Shown piece after piece: positions 16,782-25,492 of a DNA stretch of 64,000 bases. Position 1 is the stretch's first letter. The number at the start of each line of letters is the position of its first letter. The position numbers and the translations under genes are program-made. Location of the stretch: positions 1 to 64,000 of the forward strand of contig CAKPVJ010000007.1 of the NCBI GenBank assembly GCA_934193515.1, written 5' to 3'. The notes beneath the pieces were generated by a model that searched no databases, was not told the DNA's origin, and saw nothing but the letters and a program-made list of their open reading frames with translations. The DNA comes from an uncultured Megasphaera sp. (GTDB taxonomy: Bacteria; Bacillota; Negativicutes; Veillonellales; Megasphaeraceae).

Positions 16782-18242
16782 ATGAGCAAACAATATGATG
16801 TACTGATCATTGGTGCTGGTGTTATTGGCAGTGCTATAGCAAGAGAATTATCAAGGTATACATTACAAGTTGGTGTATTGGAAAAAAATCTGGATGTATG
16901 TAACGAAACGAGCGGTCGTAATTCTGCAGTAGTTCATGGAGGCTTTGCATATGATACGGGTTCATTAAAAGCGAAATTTTGTGTTAAAGCAAATCGGGAA
17001 ATGGGGGATTTAGCGGATGAACTCGACTTTGCATTTAAGCGTTGCGGTAAGGTGTTGGTTGGCAATACAGAAGAAGATATGCAGCAGCTTAAACGCACGA
17101 TGGTACAGGGAAACGCAAACGGAGCTACAGGGCTTGAACTGATTGGTGAAGAAAAATTGCATGAACTGGTTCCGGCTGTCGTGGGCAAGTTTGCTATGTG
17201 GTCCCATAACAGCGGCATTATGGATCCCTTTGAATTTACGGTTGCGTTGGCAGAAAATGCACATGCCAATGGTGCCAAATTCTTTTTTAATCAAAAGGTT
17301 ACAGCCATTCATCGAGAAGAAGATGGATTATATCATGTCCAAACGAATCATGGGATGTTTATGAGCCGCTGGATTGTTAATGCCGCAGGGCTGGGTTGTA
17401 AAGAAATATCAGATATGTTGGGAATTACAGGATATACGGTGATTGGTTCTAAAGGCGACTATATCATTTTAGATAAAAAAATGGGAAAATTGCTGCCTAT
17501 GCCAGTATATCCTGTCCCTAGCAATACCTATATGGGTGTACATGTTACGAATACGATTGATGGAAATGTTACAGTAGGCCCAAATGCGGAAAATGTTACT
17601 GACTTTGCGTATTACGGCGTACCGCAGCGCAATATAGATTTTCTTGCGGAAAGCGCGTCTCGCCTTTGGCCGCATATCCATAAGCAAGATCAAATCCGCA
17701 ATTTTTCGGGTATTTTGCCAAAATGGGTAGATGATAATGGGAAAATTCAGGATTATAAAATTGAAATTCGCGATGATATTGCGCCGCAAGCTGTGAATTT
17801 AGTCGGTATTGAATCTCCGGGTCTTACTTCAGCCGTGCCCATTGCAGAATACGTTGTAGACATGATGAAGGAACGAGAAGACTTTAAGGAAAATACGGCA
17901 TTTAATCCGATTCGCAAAGGGATTCGACGGTTTGCTAAAGCAACGCCGGAAGAAAGAGCACAATTAATCGCAGAAAATCCAGATTATGGAGAAGTTGTCT
18001 GCCGTTGTGAAAAAGTAACAAAAGCAGAAATATTGCAGGCCATTCACAATCCCTTGGGTGTACAAACGATGACTGGCGTCAAGTATCGGACGCGTAGTAT
18101 GATGGGGCGCTGTCAGGGCGGTTACTGCCAAATGAAAATAGAACAAATGCTGGAAGAAGAATTGAACAAGAAACCGACAGAAATCAGATATTGCCGACCC
18201 GGTTCTTGGGTTCTTACAGGAAAGGTGCGTGAAGAAAAATGA
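16782..18242 (+). CDS. GlpA-like FAD-dependent oxidoreductase with C-terminal [2Fe-2S] BFD-like domain
   Basis: 486 aa. The N-terminus carries a DAO/GlpA-type FAD fold (DVLIIGAGVIGSAIARELSRY). Residues about 400-460 hold a BFD-like [2Fe-2S] domain with four cysteines in CRC (VVCRCEKVTK) and RCQGGYC, the arrangement of anaerobic glycerol-3-phosphate dehydrogenase GlpA. ATG 16782 follows AAGGAGG; the longer ORF starts in the terminator. The stop overlaps the next start by 4 nt. No glpK, glpF or glycerol gene is nearby and the operon ends with a sugar-acid type MFS carrier, so the substrate is more likely a hydroxy or sugar acid than glycerol-3-phosphate (inference). Confidence 0.85.
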   Translation: MSKQYDVLIIGAGVIGSAIARELSRYTLQVGVLEKNLDVCNETSGRNSAVVHGGFAYDTGSLKAKFCVKANREMGDLADELDFAFKRCGKVLVGNTEEDMQQLKRTMVQGNANGATGLELIGEEKLHELVPAVVGKFAMWSHNSGIMDPFEFTVALAENAHANGAKFFFNQKVTAIHREEDGLYHVQTNHGMFMSRWIVNAAGLGCKEISDMLGITGYTVIGSKGDYIILDKKMGKLLPMPVYPVPSNTYMGVHVTNTIDGNVTVGPNAENVTDFAYYGVPQRNIDFLAESASRLWPHIHKQDQIRNFSGILPKWVDDNGKIQDYKIEIRDDIAPQAVNLVGIESPGLTSAVPIAEYVVDMMKEREDFKENTAFNPIRKGIRRFAKATPEERAQLIAENPDYGEVVCRCEKVTKAEILQAIHNPLGVQTMTGVKYRTRSMMGRCQGGYCQMKIEQMLEEELNKKPTEIRYCRPGSWVLTGKVREEK

Positions 18243-19471
18243 TGGAAAAAGATGTTGTCATTATCGGCGGCGGCCCGGCAGGACTAGCCGCAGCGATTGA
18301 GCTTTGGAAAAAAGGTATTACGAATATTCTGATTTTAGAACGGGAAGCCTATCTTGGCGGGATTTTACGGCAGTGTATTCACGATGGGTTTGGCCTTACC
18401 CGATTTGGTGAAACGTTAAGCGGACCGGAATATGCGCAGCGGTTCATCGATGAAGTGGAAACGTTGAAGATTCCGTATATCACAGATGCGATGGTTCTAG
18501 ATATATCTAAAGACAAAGTAGTAACAGCTGCATGCCGTGACGGATTAAAAACATGGAAATCCAAGGCCGTTGTTTTAGCAATGGGCTGTCGGGAACGTTC
18601 CCGCGGTGCTTTGGGGATTCCCGGAGAACGGCCGGTTGGTGTTTTCACGGCAGGGACTGCACAGGCATATATGAACATTTACAATCGCATGCCCGGCAAA
18701 GAAGTGATTATTTTGGGTTCTGGAGATATTGGCATGATTATGGCCCGCCGTATGACGCTGGAAGGCGCGCATGTAAAAGGCGTATTTGAAATTATGCCGT
18801 ATGCAGCCGGACTGCCGCGCAATATTCAGCAATGTTTGAAGGATTACAATGTCCCCTTGTATTTAAGCCATACGGTCACAGAAATTAAAGGAAATTCTCG
18901 CCTGCAAAGCGTCATCGTATCTAAGGTGGATGAACACATGCAGCCTATTGCTGGGACAGAAAAAGAATATACATGCGATACGTTGATTTTGTCAGTAGGG
19001 CTTATTCCGGAAAATGAATTATCTTCTCGAGCTGGTGTTGCCTTGGATGGGCAGACAAAAGGCGCTGTTGTAGATGAACACTTCCAAACACAGATACCGG
19101 GTATATTTGCAGCCGGCAATGTGCTTCATGTTCATGACTTAGTCGATTTTGTATCTATGGAAGCAGAACAATTGGCAGATAGTGCGGCCTTATACGTACA
19201 GGGGCAAGCCTTGGATGCCTGCAACATTACGGTTCATTGCGGAGCCGGTGTAGGAAATTTGGTTCCTCAGCGGATTAGTGCTGATGAGGATGTGACATTG
19301 GCATTTCGGGTGCGGGCACCTAAACGCGATGGAAAAATAGTGATTACGCAAAACGGACATGTTGTTTTGACGAAACCGTTTAAACGAGCTGTCCCGGCAG
19401 AAATGATGCATATCAATGTACAAAAATCAAAATTACAACATACTGGTGATTTGGAGGTGGCTATGGCATGA
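18239..19471 (+). CDS. NAD(P)/FAD-dependent oxidoreductase (HcnB/opine-oxidase-like)
   Basis: 410 aa, pyridine-nucleotide-disulfide oxidoreductase fold. The FAD motif is VVIIGGGPAGLAAAIELWKKG at the N-terminus, the NAD motif is VIILGSGDIGMIMARRM around residue 160, and the GIFAAGNVLHVHDLVD string near residue 290 binds FAD. The redox CxxxxC pair of thioredoxin reductases is absent, which fits the family that partners GlpA-like dehydrogenases and passes electrons onwards. It overlaps its neighbours by 4 nt at both ends (start 18239 against the 18242 stop, stop 19471 against the 19468 start), so the three proteins are probably made in equal amounts as one complex. Confidence 0.85.
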   Translation: MMEKDVVIIGGGPAGLAAAIELWKKGITNILILEREAYLGGILRQCIHDGFGLTRFGETLSGPEYAQRFIDEVETLKIPYITDAMVLDISKDKVVTAACRDGLKTWKSKAVVLAMGCRERSRGALGIPGERPVGVFTAGTAQAYMNIYNRMPGKEVIILGSGDIGMIMARRMTLEGAHVKGVFEIMPYAAGLPRNIQQCLKDYNVPLYLSHTVTEIKGNSRLQSVIVSKVDEHMQPIAGTEKEYTCDTLILSVGLIPENELSSRAGVALDGQTKGAVVDEHFQTQIPGIFAAGNVLHVHDLVDFVSMEAEQLADSAALYVQGQALDACNITVHCGAGVGNLVPQRISADEDVTLAFRVRAPKRDGKIVITQNGHVVLTKPFKRAVPAEMMHINVQKSKLQHTGDLEVAMA

Positions 19472-19827
19472 TGCAGAAATATACATGTATTGTTTGCCCG
19501 AATGGGTGTGACATAGAAGTAGAAATGAATGATGCAAAACAAATTATGAAGGTAAACGGTAATCTTTGTCCCAAAGGCGAGGAATATGTGCGACAAGAAG
19601 TGATTGACCCGCGCCGGACGATTGCTTCTTCCATTTTAGTCAAAGGCGGCAGTATGCCGTTAGCTAGCGTGCGGACGACAAAAGCGATACCTAAAGACAA
19701 AATTTTTGAAGTCATGGAAGAAATAAAGAAAGTAACTGTTCAGGCTCCTGTACAAGCAGGAACAGTTGTTATAGCCAATGTATTGGGATTGGGCAGTGAT
19801 GTGATTGTAACGCGGACTGTAAAATAG
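19468..19827 (+). CDS. DUF1667 protein (Cys-rich third subunit of the FAD-oxidase complex)
   Basis: 119 aa. Four cysteines, C7, C10 and C14 (CIVCPNGC) and C34 (GNLCPKGEEY), could ligate an iron-sulfur cluster. The string IDPRRTIASS and the overall length match DUF1667, a family usually encoded behind GlpA-like and HcnB-like flavoproteins in Firmicutes and Thermotogae. Its biochemical role is not established; electron transfer between the two flavoproteins and the cell's carrier is a reasonable guess. It starts inside the end of the previous gene with GGAGG 9 nt upstream. Confidence 0.85.
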   Translation: MMQKYTCIVCPNGCDIEVEMNDAKQIMKVNGNLCPKGEEYVRQEVIDPRRTIASSILVKGGSMPLASVRTTKAIPKDKIFEVMEEIKKVTVQAPVQAGTVVIANVLGLGSDVIVTRTVK

Positions 19828-19838
19828 GAGGTGTTCAT

Positions 19839-21125
19839 ATGCCTTTGTCGTTTAAAAATATGAAATGGCTGATTATCGCACTATGCTTTCTGGCAAATGC
19901 AATTAATTATATTGACCGGGCTAATTTGGCCGTAGCTACTCCTCATATTCGGGCAGAGCTGGCATTAGATCCGGCAACGATGGGAATTATTATGAGCGCC
20001 TTCTTTTGGACATACGCATTGTGCCAAATGCCGTCTGGATGGTTTATTGATAAAGTAGGTGTTCGCGTTAGTTTAGCATTTGCCGTTGCCTGGTGGTCTA
20101 TTTTTACAGCGGTAACCGGGTTAGTTCATACATTTGGACACATGGTTGGTTCCCGCTTATTATTAGGTGTTGGCGAATCCGCAGCCATGCCGTCGTTTAA
20201 CAAAGCGGCATATAACTGGTTTCCCCGGAGCGAACGAGGAATTGCCTGTAGTTTGTTTGACAGCGGTTCACGTGTAGGTTCAGCGTTGTCCTTGCCATTG
20301 ATAGCTTTGATTATTTCCTATGTAGGTTGGCGCGGTTCGTTTATCATTACCGGTGGTATCGGTTTATTATGGGCAGTCGCTTGGTGGTTTATTTATCGAG
20401 ATCCAGAAAAATACCGGGATATAGCACCGAAACAAGTAGAAGCTTTATTGGCGGATAAAGGCATACAAGATGCGTCTGCGCCGCAAGCTGCGCAGGAAAA
20501 AGTATCCTGGCTCAGTTTATTCCACTATAGAACAATTTGGGGATTGATGATTGGCATGTTTTGTTTGAATTTTGCCATATATTTCTTCATTACATGGTTC
20601 CCTAGTTATTTAATGGAAACCCGAGGCTTTTCTTTAAGTGCTTTAGGAACCTTGGGCATGCTGCCGGCATTGTTGGCTATTCCCGGCGGCTGGCTTGGTG
20701 GATTTACATCGGATTGGCTGGTGCGTCATGGACATACCGCTACCTTCGCCCGTAAAAGTTGTTTGGTTGGTGGCATGTTATTATCGTCTTGCATTGCGTT
20801 GTGTGCATGGACTGAAAATATTTACATGTGTTTAGCTTTTTTTGCTATATCTTATGCATTGCTTTCTTTTGCAGGTTCCAATACATGGGTTATCGTAGGA
20901 GAAATTTCGCCGACGCCTAAACATGTTGCGTCTATTGGCGGCATCATGAATTTTGCAGGTAATTTAGCAGGTATTTTTATTACGACATTTACGGGAATCA
21001 TGCTTGCGCTGACACAAGGTTCATTCTTGGTACCCTTGGCAACAGCTGGTATATTATGCATATTGGGAGCGTTATCGTACTTATTTTTAGTGGGCCGGGT
21101 CGATCCGTTGCCTATAAAGAAATAA
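19839..21125 (+). CDS. MFS transporter, anion:cation symporter type (hexuronate/aldarate-like)
   Basis: 428 aa, about 12 TM segments. The N-terminus ALCFLANAINYIDRANLAVATPHI is the typical ACS-family start (ExuT, GudP, DgoT relatives: NYxDRxxLS), and FWTYALCQMPSGWFIDKVGVR is the loop 2-3 signature. These carriers import hexuronates, glucarate or galactonate with protons. It is 11 nt behind the DUF1667 gene with AGGAGG, so the operon couples uptake of an acid with its flavin-dependent oxidation (inference). The exact ligand cannot be read from sequence. Confidence 0.85.
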   Translation: MPLSFKNMKWLIIALCFLANAINYIDRANLAVATPHIRAELALDPATMGIIMSAFFWTYALCQMPSGWFIDKVGVRVSLAFAVAWWSIFTAVTGLVHTFGHMVGSRLLLGVGESAAMPSFNKAAYNWFPRSERGIACSLFDSGSRVGSALSLPLIALIISYVGWRGSFIITGGIGLLWAVAWWFIYRDPEKYRDIAPKQVEALLADKGIQDASAPQAAQEKVSWLSLFHYRTIWGLMIGMFCLNFAIYFFITWFPSYLMETRGFSLSALGTLGMLPALLAIPGGWLGGFTSDWLVRHGHTATFARKSCLVGGMLLSSCIALCAWTENIYMCLAFFAISYALLSFAGSNTWVIVGEISPTPKHVASIGGIMNFAGNLAGIFITTFTGIMLALTQGSFLVPLATAGILCILGALSYLFLVGRVDPLPIKK

Positions 21126-21130
21126 TAAAA

Positions 21131-21183
21131 AATGGGGCTGCAACAAAATGAGAATTTTTCATCCATTTTGTTGCAGCCCCATT
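21131..21183. terminator. Bidirectional terminator; hairpin-only copy C of the intergenic repeat
   Basis: AATGGGGCTGCAACAAAATG and its perfect complement at 21164-21183 enclose a 13-nt loop. It lies between the MFS gene and the convergent lacI-type gene. The top arm and loop (CAACAAAATGAGAATTTTT) are shared with copies at 3511 and 57848 even outside the paired bases. Confidence 0.85.
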
Positions 21184-21196
21184 TATAATCGGTAAT

Positions 21197-22192
21197 TTAT
21201 AAATGGAAACTTTCACGTGTTACTAACTCTGCGTTAAATTCCGTACGCACGGGAACAGAAATTTTTTCTTTGCCTGTCAAATCCATGACGATGCGGACAG
21301 CGGCATTGCAAAGGCTGGATAATTTGTTGTCTAAGCTGGTCAGGGTAGGCGTGGCACATTGGGCTAAAATAGAATTATTGCAGCCGATAACGGGTATATC
21401 GCGTCCGCGGCGGCGTGCGGCCCGTTGCGCCCCTATGGCGAGTACGTCTTCAGAAGTGACAATGGCGTCAAAATAGACATTGTGGGTCAGCAAGTTTTCA
21501 ATTAAGGTTTCGGCATCTTTTAGCGTACGGGGAATTTGATAGAGAAGTTGTGAGGAAGCAGTTAGCTCCAGTTCGCGAAATCCCTCTTGAATGCCACTCA
21601 ATTTTTGACGGCCGCTATACGTCAAGGAATCGTAAATATACAAGATGGAATGATAGTTTCGTTCAGCCAGTTTATGAACGATATTACGCATTCCATCTTT
21701 TTCATTGCATACGACACTGTACATATTAGGCTGATGGTAATCGCTGTTGATGGTAATAATTGGCGTATGTTCTGCTATGCTGCACAATTGGCGAATATCA
21801 GATTCTGATGAAAATGGAGTGCCGATCGTGATGATGGCATCGACATGCTTAGCGGCCATATCAGTAATATATTTGCTGTTGCGGCCAGTATCCGTGCCTG
21901 TATTGGAGAGCATAACATCAAAGTGGTGTTTTCGCAGACCTTCTTCTAGGAGAGAAACGGCATGAGCATAAAAAATGTCGGATATGTCCGTGCATACGAC
22001 ACCGACTATTTTCATAGAATCCAAACCCAGGCCGCGTGCAAAGGGATTGGGCTTATAGCCCATTTCTTGCATGACTTCGAGAATATGTTTTTTTGTTTTT
22101 TCACTTACTCGACTGCTGCCGTTTAGTACGCGGGATACGGTAGCAATAGAGACATTACATTTTTGAGCGATGTCGTAAATGGTTATATTCAT
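21197..22192 (-). CDS. LacI-family transcriptional regulator
   Basis: 331 aa. The N-terminal HTH reads TIYDIAQKCNVSIATVSRVLNGSSRVSEKTKKHILEVMQ, the classic LacI/PurR helix-turn-helix with hinge; the rest is a periplasmic-binding-protein-like sensor domain (VVCTDISDIFYAHAV, DAIVTSEDVLAIGAQRAARRRG, NNSILAQCATPTLTSLD). It is transcribed away from the uxaC-uxaB-uxaA operon, and two LacI-type palindromes lie in the shared 388-nt spacer. This makes it the likely repressor of the galacturonate operon (inference), with a sugar acid as inducer. Confidence 0.9.
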   Translation of the reverse strand: MNITIYDIAQKCNVSIATVSRVLNGSSRVSEKTKKHILEVMQEMGYKPNPFARGLGLDSMKIVGVVCTDISDIFYAHAVSLLEEGLRKHHFDVMLSNTGTDTGRNSKYITDMAAKHVDAIITIGTPFSSESDIRQLCSIAEHTPIITINSDYHQPNMYSVVCNEKDGMRNIVHKLAERNYHSILYIYDSLTYSGRQKLSGIQEGFRELELTASSQLLYQIPRTLKDAETLIENLLTHNVYFDAIVTSEDVLAIGAQRAARRRGRDIPVIGCNNSILAQCATPTLTSLDNKLSSLCNAAVRIVMDLTGKEKISVPVRTEFNAELVTRESFHL

Positions 22193-22262
22193 AACGGTAA
22201 AATTCCTTTAGTATTTTTAATTTTATTATAGCATATTTACGGTAAAACTTAACAAATAATAG

Positions 22263-22276
22263 TGTAAACGATTACA
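22263..22276. promoter_or_regulatory. LacI-type operator O1
   Basis: TGTAAACGATTACA is a 14-bp palindrome (TGTAA-N4-TTACA) with the central CG typical of LacI-family and CcpA cre sites. It lies about 70 nt upstream of the regulator gene, near a TATAAT (22225-22230, minus strand) that is probably its -10. Confidence 0.65.
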
Positions 22277-22451
22277 TAAAAGGGCGATGTTCGGAGGTTT
22301 TTTTATGATAAATTGTTGTAAAACATGATAAAAACGAAAAAATCTCTATGCGACATGCAAAGAATGCTCGATTTTTCACATACTGTGTGATGATAAAAAT
22401 GCATTAAAAAGCCTTTATTTTTAAAAATTAATGCCGAATACACATAATGCG

Positions 22452-22480
22452 TTGACATGATTGTACCATAGTGGTACATT
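22452..22480 (+). promoter_or_regulatory. uxaC operon promoter with embedded 17-bp palindrome
   Basis: TTGACA (22452-22457) and TACATT (22475-22480) are 17 nt apart. The spacer and -10 contain TGTACCA-TAG-TGGTACA (22462-22478), 7-bp perfect arms around 3 nt. A protein bound there would block RNA polymerase. The site differs from the LacI-type operators on either side, so a second regulator is implied. The remainder of the 388-nt gap (22277-22450) is AT-rich with no gene that I can see. Confidence 0.6.
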
Positions 22481-22492
22481 TACAACAAGAAA

Positions 22493-22506
22493 TGTAAGAG
22501 CTTACA
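22493..22506. promoter_or_regulatory. LacI-type operator O2
   Basis: TGTAAG-AG-CTTACA, just downstream of the predicted uxaC start of transcription. It shares the TGTAA/TTACA arms with O1, 230 bp away, a spacing that permits looping. Confidence 0.6.
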
Positions 22507-22580
22507 AAATAAAACGCACTTACGAACACAAGATATTAGTATCATGCAGCTATGCTGTATAGCGGGAGGGGCTATATATT

Positions 22581-23990
22581 ATGAAACAGTTTATGGATAA
22601 AGACTTTTTATTAGACACGGAAACAGCACGTCATCTTTTTCACGATTATGCAGAAAATATGCCGATTATCGACTATCACTGCCATATCTCTCCACAAGAA
22701 ATCGCCGAAGATCATCACTTTAAAAGCATCACGGAAGTATGGCTTGGCGGCGACCATTATAAATGGCGTTTGATTCGTTCCAATGGGACGCCGGAAGAAA
22801 AAGTTACAGGTAAAGAATCTACAGATTTAGAAAAATTTGTAGAATATGCGAAAGCTCTTTCAAGAGCAATTGGTAATCCACTGTATCATTGGAGTCATTT
22901 GGAATTGCAGCGTTACTTTGGAATAACAAAACCATTAAATGAAAAAAGTGCGAAAGAAATTTTTGATGCATGCAACGCTAAATTGAAAGAAACAGATATG
23001 GGCGTACAAGGGTTGATTAAACAGTCCAATGTCAAAGTTATTTGCACGACAGATGACCCAGCTGATGATTTGAAATGGCATCAGAAATTGAAAGAAGAAC
23101 AGACTTGCAGCGCAAAAGTATATCCAGCTATGCGTCCAGATAAACTGATGAACGTTGATAAAGAAGGCTACGCAGCCTACATAGAAAAATTAGGCAAGGC
23201 TGCTGGCGTAGAAATTAAAACATTTGCAGATATTCGCAAAGCGATGGACAAACGTATTGCTTTCTTTGAAGAAATGGGATGCCGTGCAACGGACCATGCA
23301 TTGGAATACGTATTCTGCCGTGTAGCAGATGAAAAGACAGTTGATGGCATTATTGCCAAAGCACTGCGCGGTGAAGCCGTTTCTGTAGAAGAAACAGAAG
23401 CGTATAAAACAGCAGTTCTTACCTACTTGGCCGGAGAATATTATAAACGCGGCTGGGTTATGCAGCTTCATTTTGCTACGCTTCGCGACCTCAACACAGA
23501 AATGTATAAAAAATTAGGACCGGATACAGGTTTTGATTCTATTGCAGCAGGCAACTGCGGTAAAGGCTTGGCTGCCTTCTTGGATCATCTTCATGAACTT
23601 CATATTTTACCGAAAACGGTATTGTATTCCGGTACCCCATCCGATAATGCTATGATTGGTACGATTATTGGCTGCTTCCAGGGCCCCGAAGCTCGCGGCA
23701 AGATTCAGCAGGGCGCTGCATGGTGGTTCAATGATACTAAACAGGGTATGATTGACCAAATGACCAGTATCGCTAACCTTTCTGTATTTGGCAACATTTT
23801 GGGTATGCTGACCGATTCCCGTTCTTTCCTTTCTTACGCACGTCATGAATACTATCGCCGTATTCTCTGCAACTGGATTGGCAACCTCGTAGAAAACGGA
23901 GAATATCCTAACGATGAAGATGCATTGCGTCAACTTGTGGAAGATATTTGCTATAACAATGTAGCCAACTATTTTCAATTTCAACTTTAA
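22581..23990 (+). CDS. uxaC: Uronate isomerase (glucuronate isomerase)
   Basis: 469 aa, interconverting D-glucuronate/D-fructuronate and D-galacturonate/D-tagaturonate; it is the entry step for both branches in this island. Characteristic strings of the amidohydrolase-superfamily enzyme are IDYHCHISPQEIAED near the N-terminus (metal-binding HxH), TTDDPADDLKWH, MQLHFATLRDLN and WWFNDTKQGMIDQM. Length is as usual for UxaC. It is first of an operon uxaC-uxaB-uxaA-GPH carrier-HIT gene, with gaps of 33, 11, 12 and 12 nt. Confidence 0.95.
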   Translation: MKQFMDKDFLLDTETARHLFHDYAENMPIIDYHCHISPQEIAEDHHFKSITEVWLGGDHYKWRLIRSNGTPEEKVTGKESTDLEKFVEYAKALSRAIGNPLYHWSHLELQRYFGITKPLNEKSAKEIFDACNAKLKETDMGVQGLIKQSNVKVICTTDDPADDLKWHQKLKEEQTCSAKVYPAMRPDKLMNVDKEGYAAYIEKLGKAAGVEIKTFADIRKAMDKRIAFFEEMGCRATDHALEYVFCRVADEKTVDGIIAKALRGEAVSVEETEAYKTAVLTYLAGEYYKRGWVMQLHFATLRDLNTEMYKKLGPDTGFDSIAAGNCGKGLAAFLDHLHELHILPKTVLYSGTPSDNAMIGTIIGCFQGPEARGKIQQGAAWWFNDTKQGMIDQMTSIANLSVFGNILGMLTDSRSFLSYARHEYYRRILCNWIGNLVENGEYPNDEDALRQLVEDICYNNVANYFQFQL

Positions 23991-24023
23991 TACTATGTTC
24001 TGCAGAGAAGGAGCAATACAACG

Positions 24024-25481
24024 ATGAAAAACGTAAGTGAATGTTATAAAAACGTTTCCCGTCCGATTAAAGTATTACAATTTGGAGAAGGCAATTTCCT
24101 TCGCGGTTTTGTGGATTACGCGATTGATGTAGCCAATGAAGAAAATGGGTTTAATGGTAATGCTGCCATTATTATGCCTCGTTCTGGCAAAACGGACCGC
24201 TTTTCCAAACAGAACAACATCTATACGGTATGTCTGCGCGGTCAGCAAAACGGCAGTACCTATACAGAAGACCGGGTTATTACCTCGGTAGCATCTGTTA
24301 CCAGTGCCAAAGATGAATATGATGCATTTATGGCTTTGGCTCATGAAGATTCGCTGGAATTTGTTGTTTCCAATACGACAGAAGCCGGCATAGCCTTTGA
24401 CAGTACTGATGCGTTTACAGACTGCCCACCCAAGACATTCCCTGCCAAATTGACCAAGTTCTTATATGAACGATACACGTTCTATCAGGGGGCTGCTGAC
24501 AAAGCGCTGACAATGCTGCCGACAGAACTGAACGATAACAACGGCCAGCTGCTGCAGCAGTGCGTGCTGCAGTATGCCAATCATTGGCAGCTGGATGAAA
24601 AATTTATTTCTTGGCTGACAAGCAGCTGCTTATTTGTCGATACATTGGTAGACCGCATTGTAACAGGATATCCAAAAGATACGATTGATGCCCTGCAGCA
24701 GGATTTGGGATACGAAGATGATTTGCTCGTACAAGCGGAACCTTTTTCACTTTGGGTTATTGGCAATCCGGCCCTTGCAGACCGGCTGCCGTTAGGCTCT
24801 AGCAAGTTTCATGTAGAATTTACAGATCATATACAAGCATTTAAAGAACAAAAAGTGCGTATTCTCAACGGCGCCCATACATCCATGGTGCTGGGAGCTT
24901 ATTTAGCAGGCTTGGATTATGTAGGTCAATGCATGGCAGATCCGATTATTCGCCGTCAGCTTGACCAGACCGTCTTTGGAGAAATTGTACCGACGGTACA
25001 CCTGCCCAAAGAAAAGGCAGAAGCGTTTGCTAAGGCTGTATATGAACGCTTTGAAAATCCGTTTGTAAAACATGCCTTGTTGGCAATTTCCTTAAATTCC
25101 ATTTCTAAATGGAAAGCCCGTGTATTGCCGACGTTTAAAGATAGTATAGCAGCAACTGGCAAACTGCCTAAATGGCTTACGTATTCCTTTGCAGCGTTGC
25201 TGGCATTTTACCGCACGACGCAGGAAGGAGACGGCTGCCTGATTGGGACACGCGGCACGAATACGTATGAAATCCACGATGATGCGGATAAACTGACTGT
25301 TATCAAGGAATATGCCGGCCGTTCGACAGCAGATTATGTACAGGCTGTTATGAGCCGGAATGATTGGTGGGGTGAAGACCTGACAAAGATAGACGGCTTT
25401 GCTGAAGCAGTTACCGCGCATTTGGAACGAATTGCCGCAGTCGGAATCAAGACACATATTGAAGAACTGGGTCAAGCATAA
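24024..25481 (+). CDS. uxaB: Tagaturonate reductase (altronate oxidoreductase)
   Basis: 485 aa, mannitol dehydrogenase family, reducing D-tagaturonate to D-altronate with NADH. The N-terminal QFGEGNFLRGFVDYAID nucleotide-binding loop and the central RILNGAHTSMVLGAYLAGLDYV, with catalytic Lys/His environment, fit UxaB; the latter string separates it from UxuB. It is flanked by uxaC and uxaA in one operon. Confidence 0.92.
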   Translation: MKNVSECYKNVSRPIKVLQFGEGNFLRGFVDYAIDVANEENGFNGNAAIIMPRSGKTDRFSKQNNIYTVCLRGQQNGSTYTEDRVITSVASVTSAKDEYDAFMALAHEDSLEFVVSNTTEAGIAFDSTDAFTDCPPKTFPAKLTKFLYERYTFYQGAADKALTMLPTELNDNNGQLLQQCVLQYANHWQLDEKFISWLTSSCLFVDTLVDRIVTGYPKDTIDALQQDLGYEDDLLVQAEPFSLWVIGNPALADRLPLGSSKFHVEFTDHIQAFKEQKVRILNGAHTSMVLGAYLAGLDYVGQCMADPIIRRQLDQTVFGEIVPTVHLPKEKAEAFAKAVYERFENPFVKHALLAISLNSISKWKARVLPTFKDSIAATGKLPKWLTYSFAALLAFYRTTQEGDGCLIGTRGTNTYEIHDDADKLTVIKEYAGRSTADYVQAVMSRNDWWGEDLTKIDGFAEAVTAHLERIAAVGIKTHIEELGQA

Positions 25482-25492
25482 GGAGAACAACC

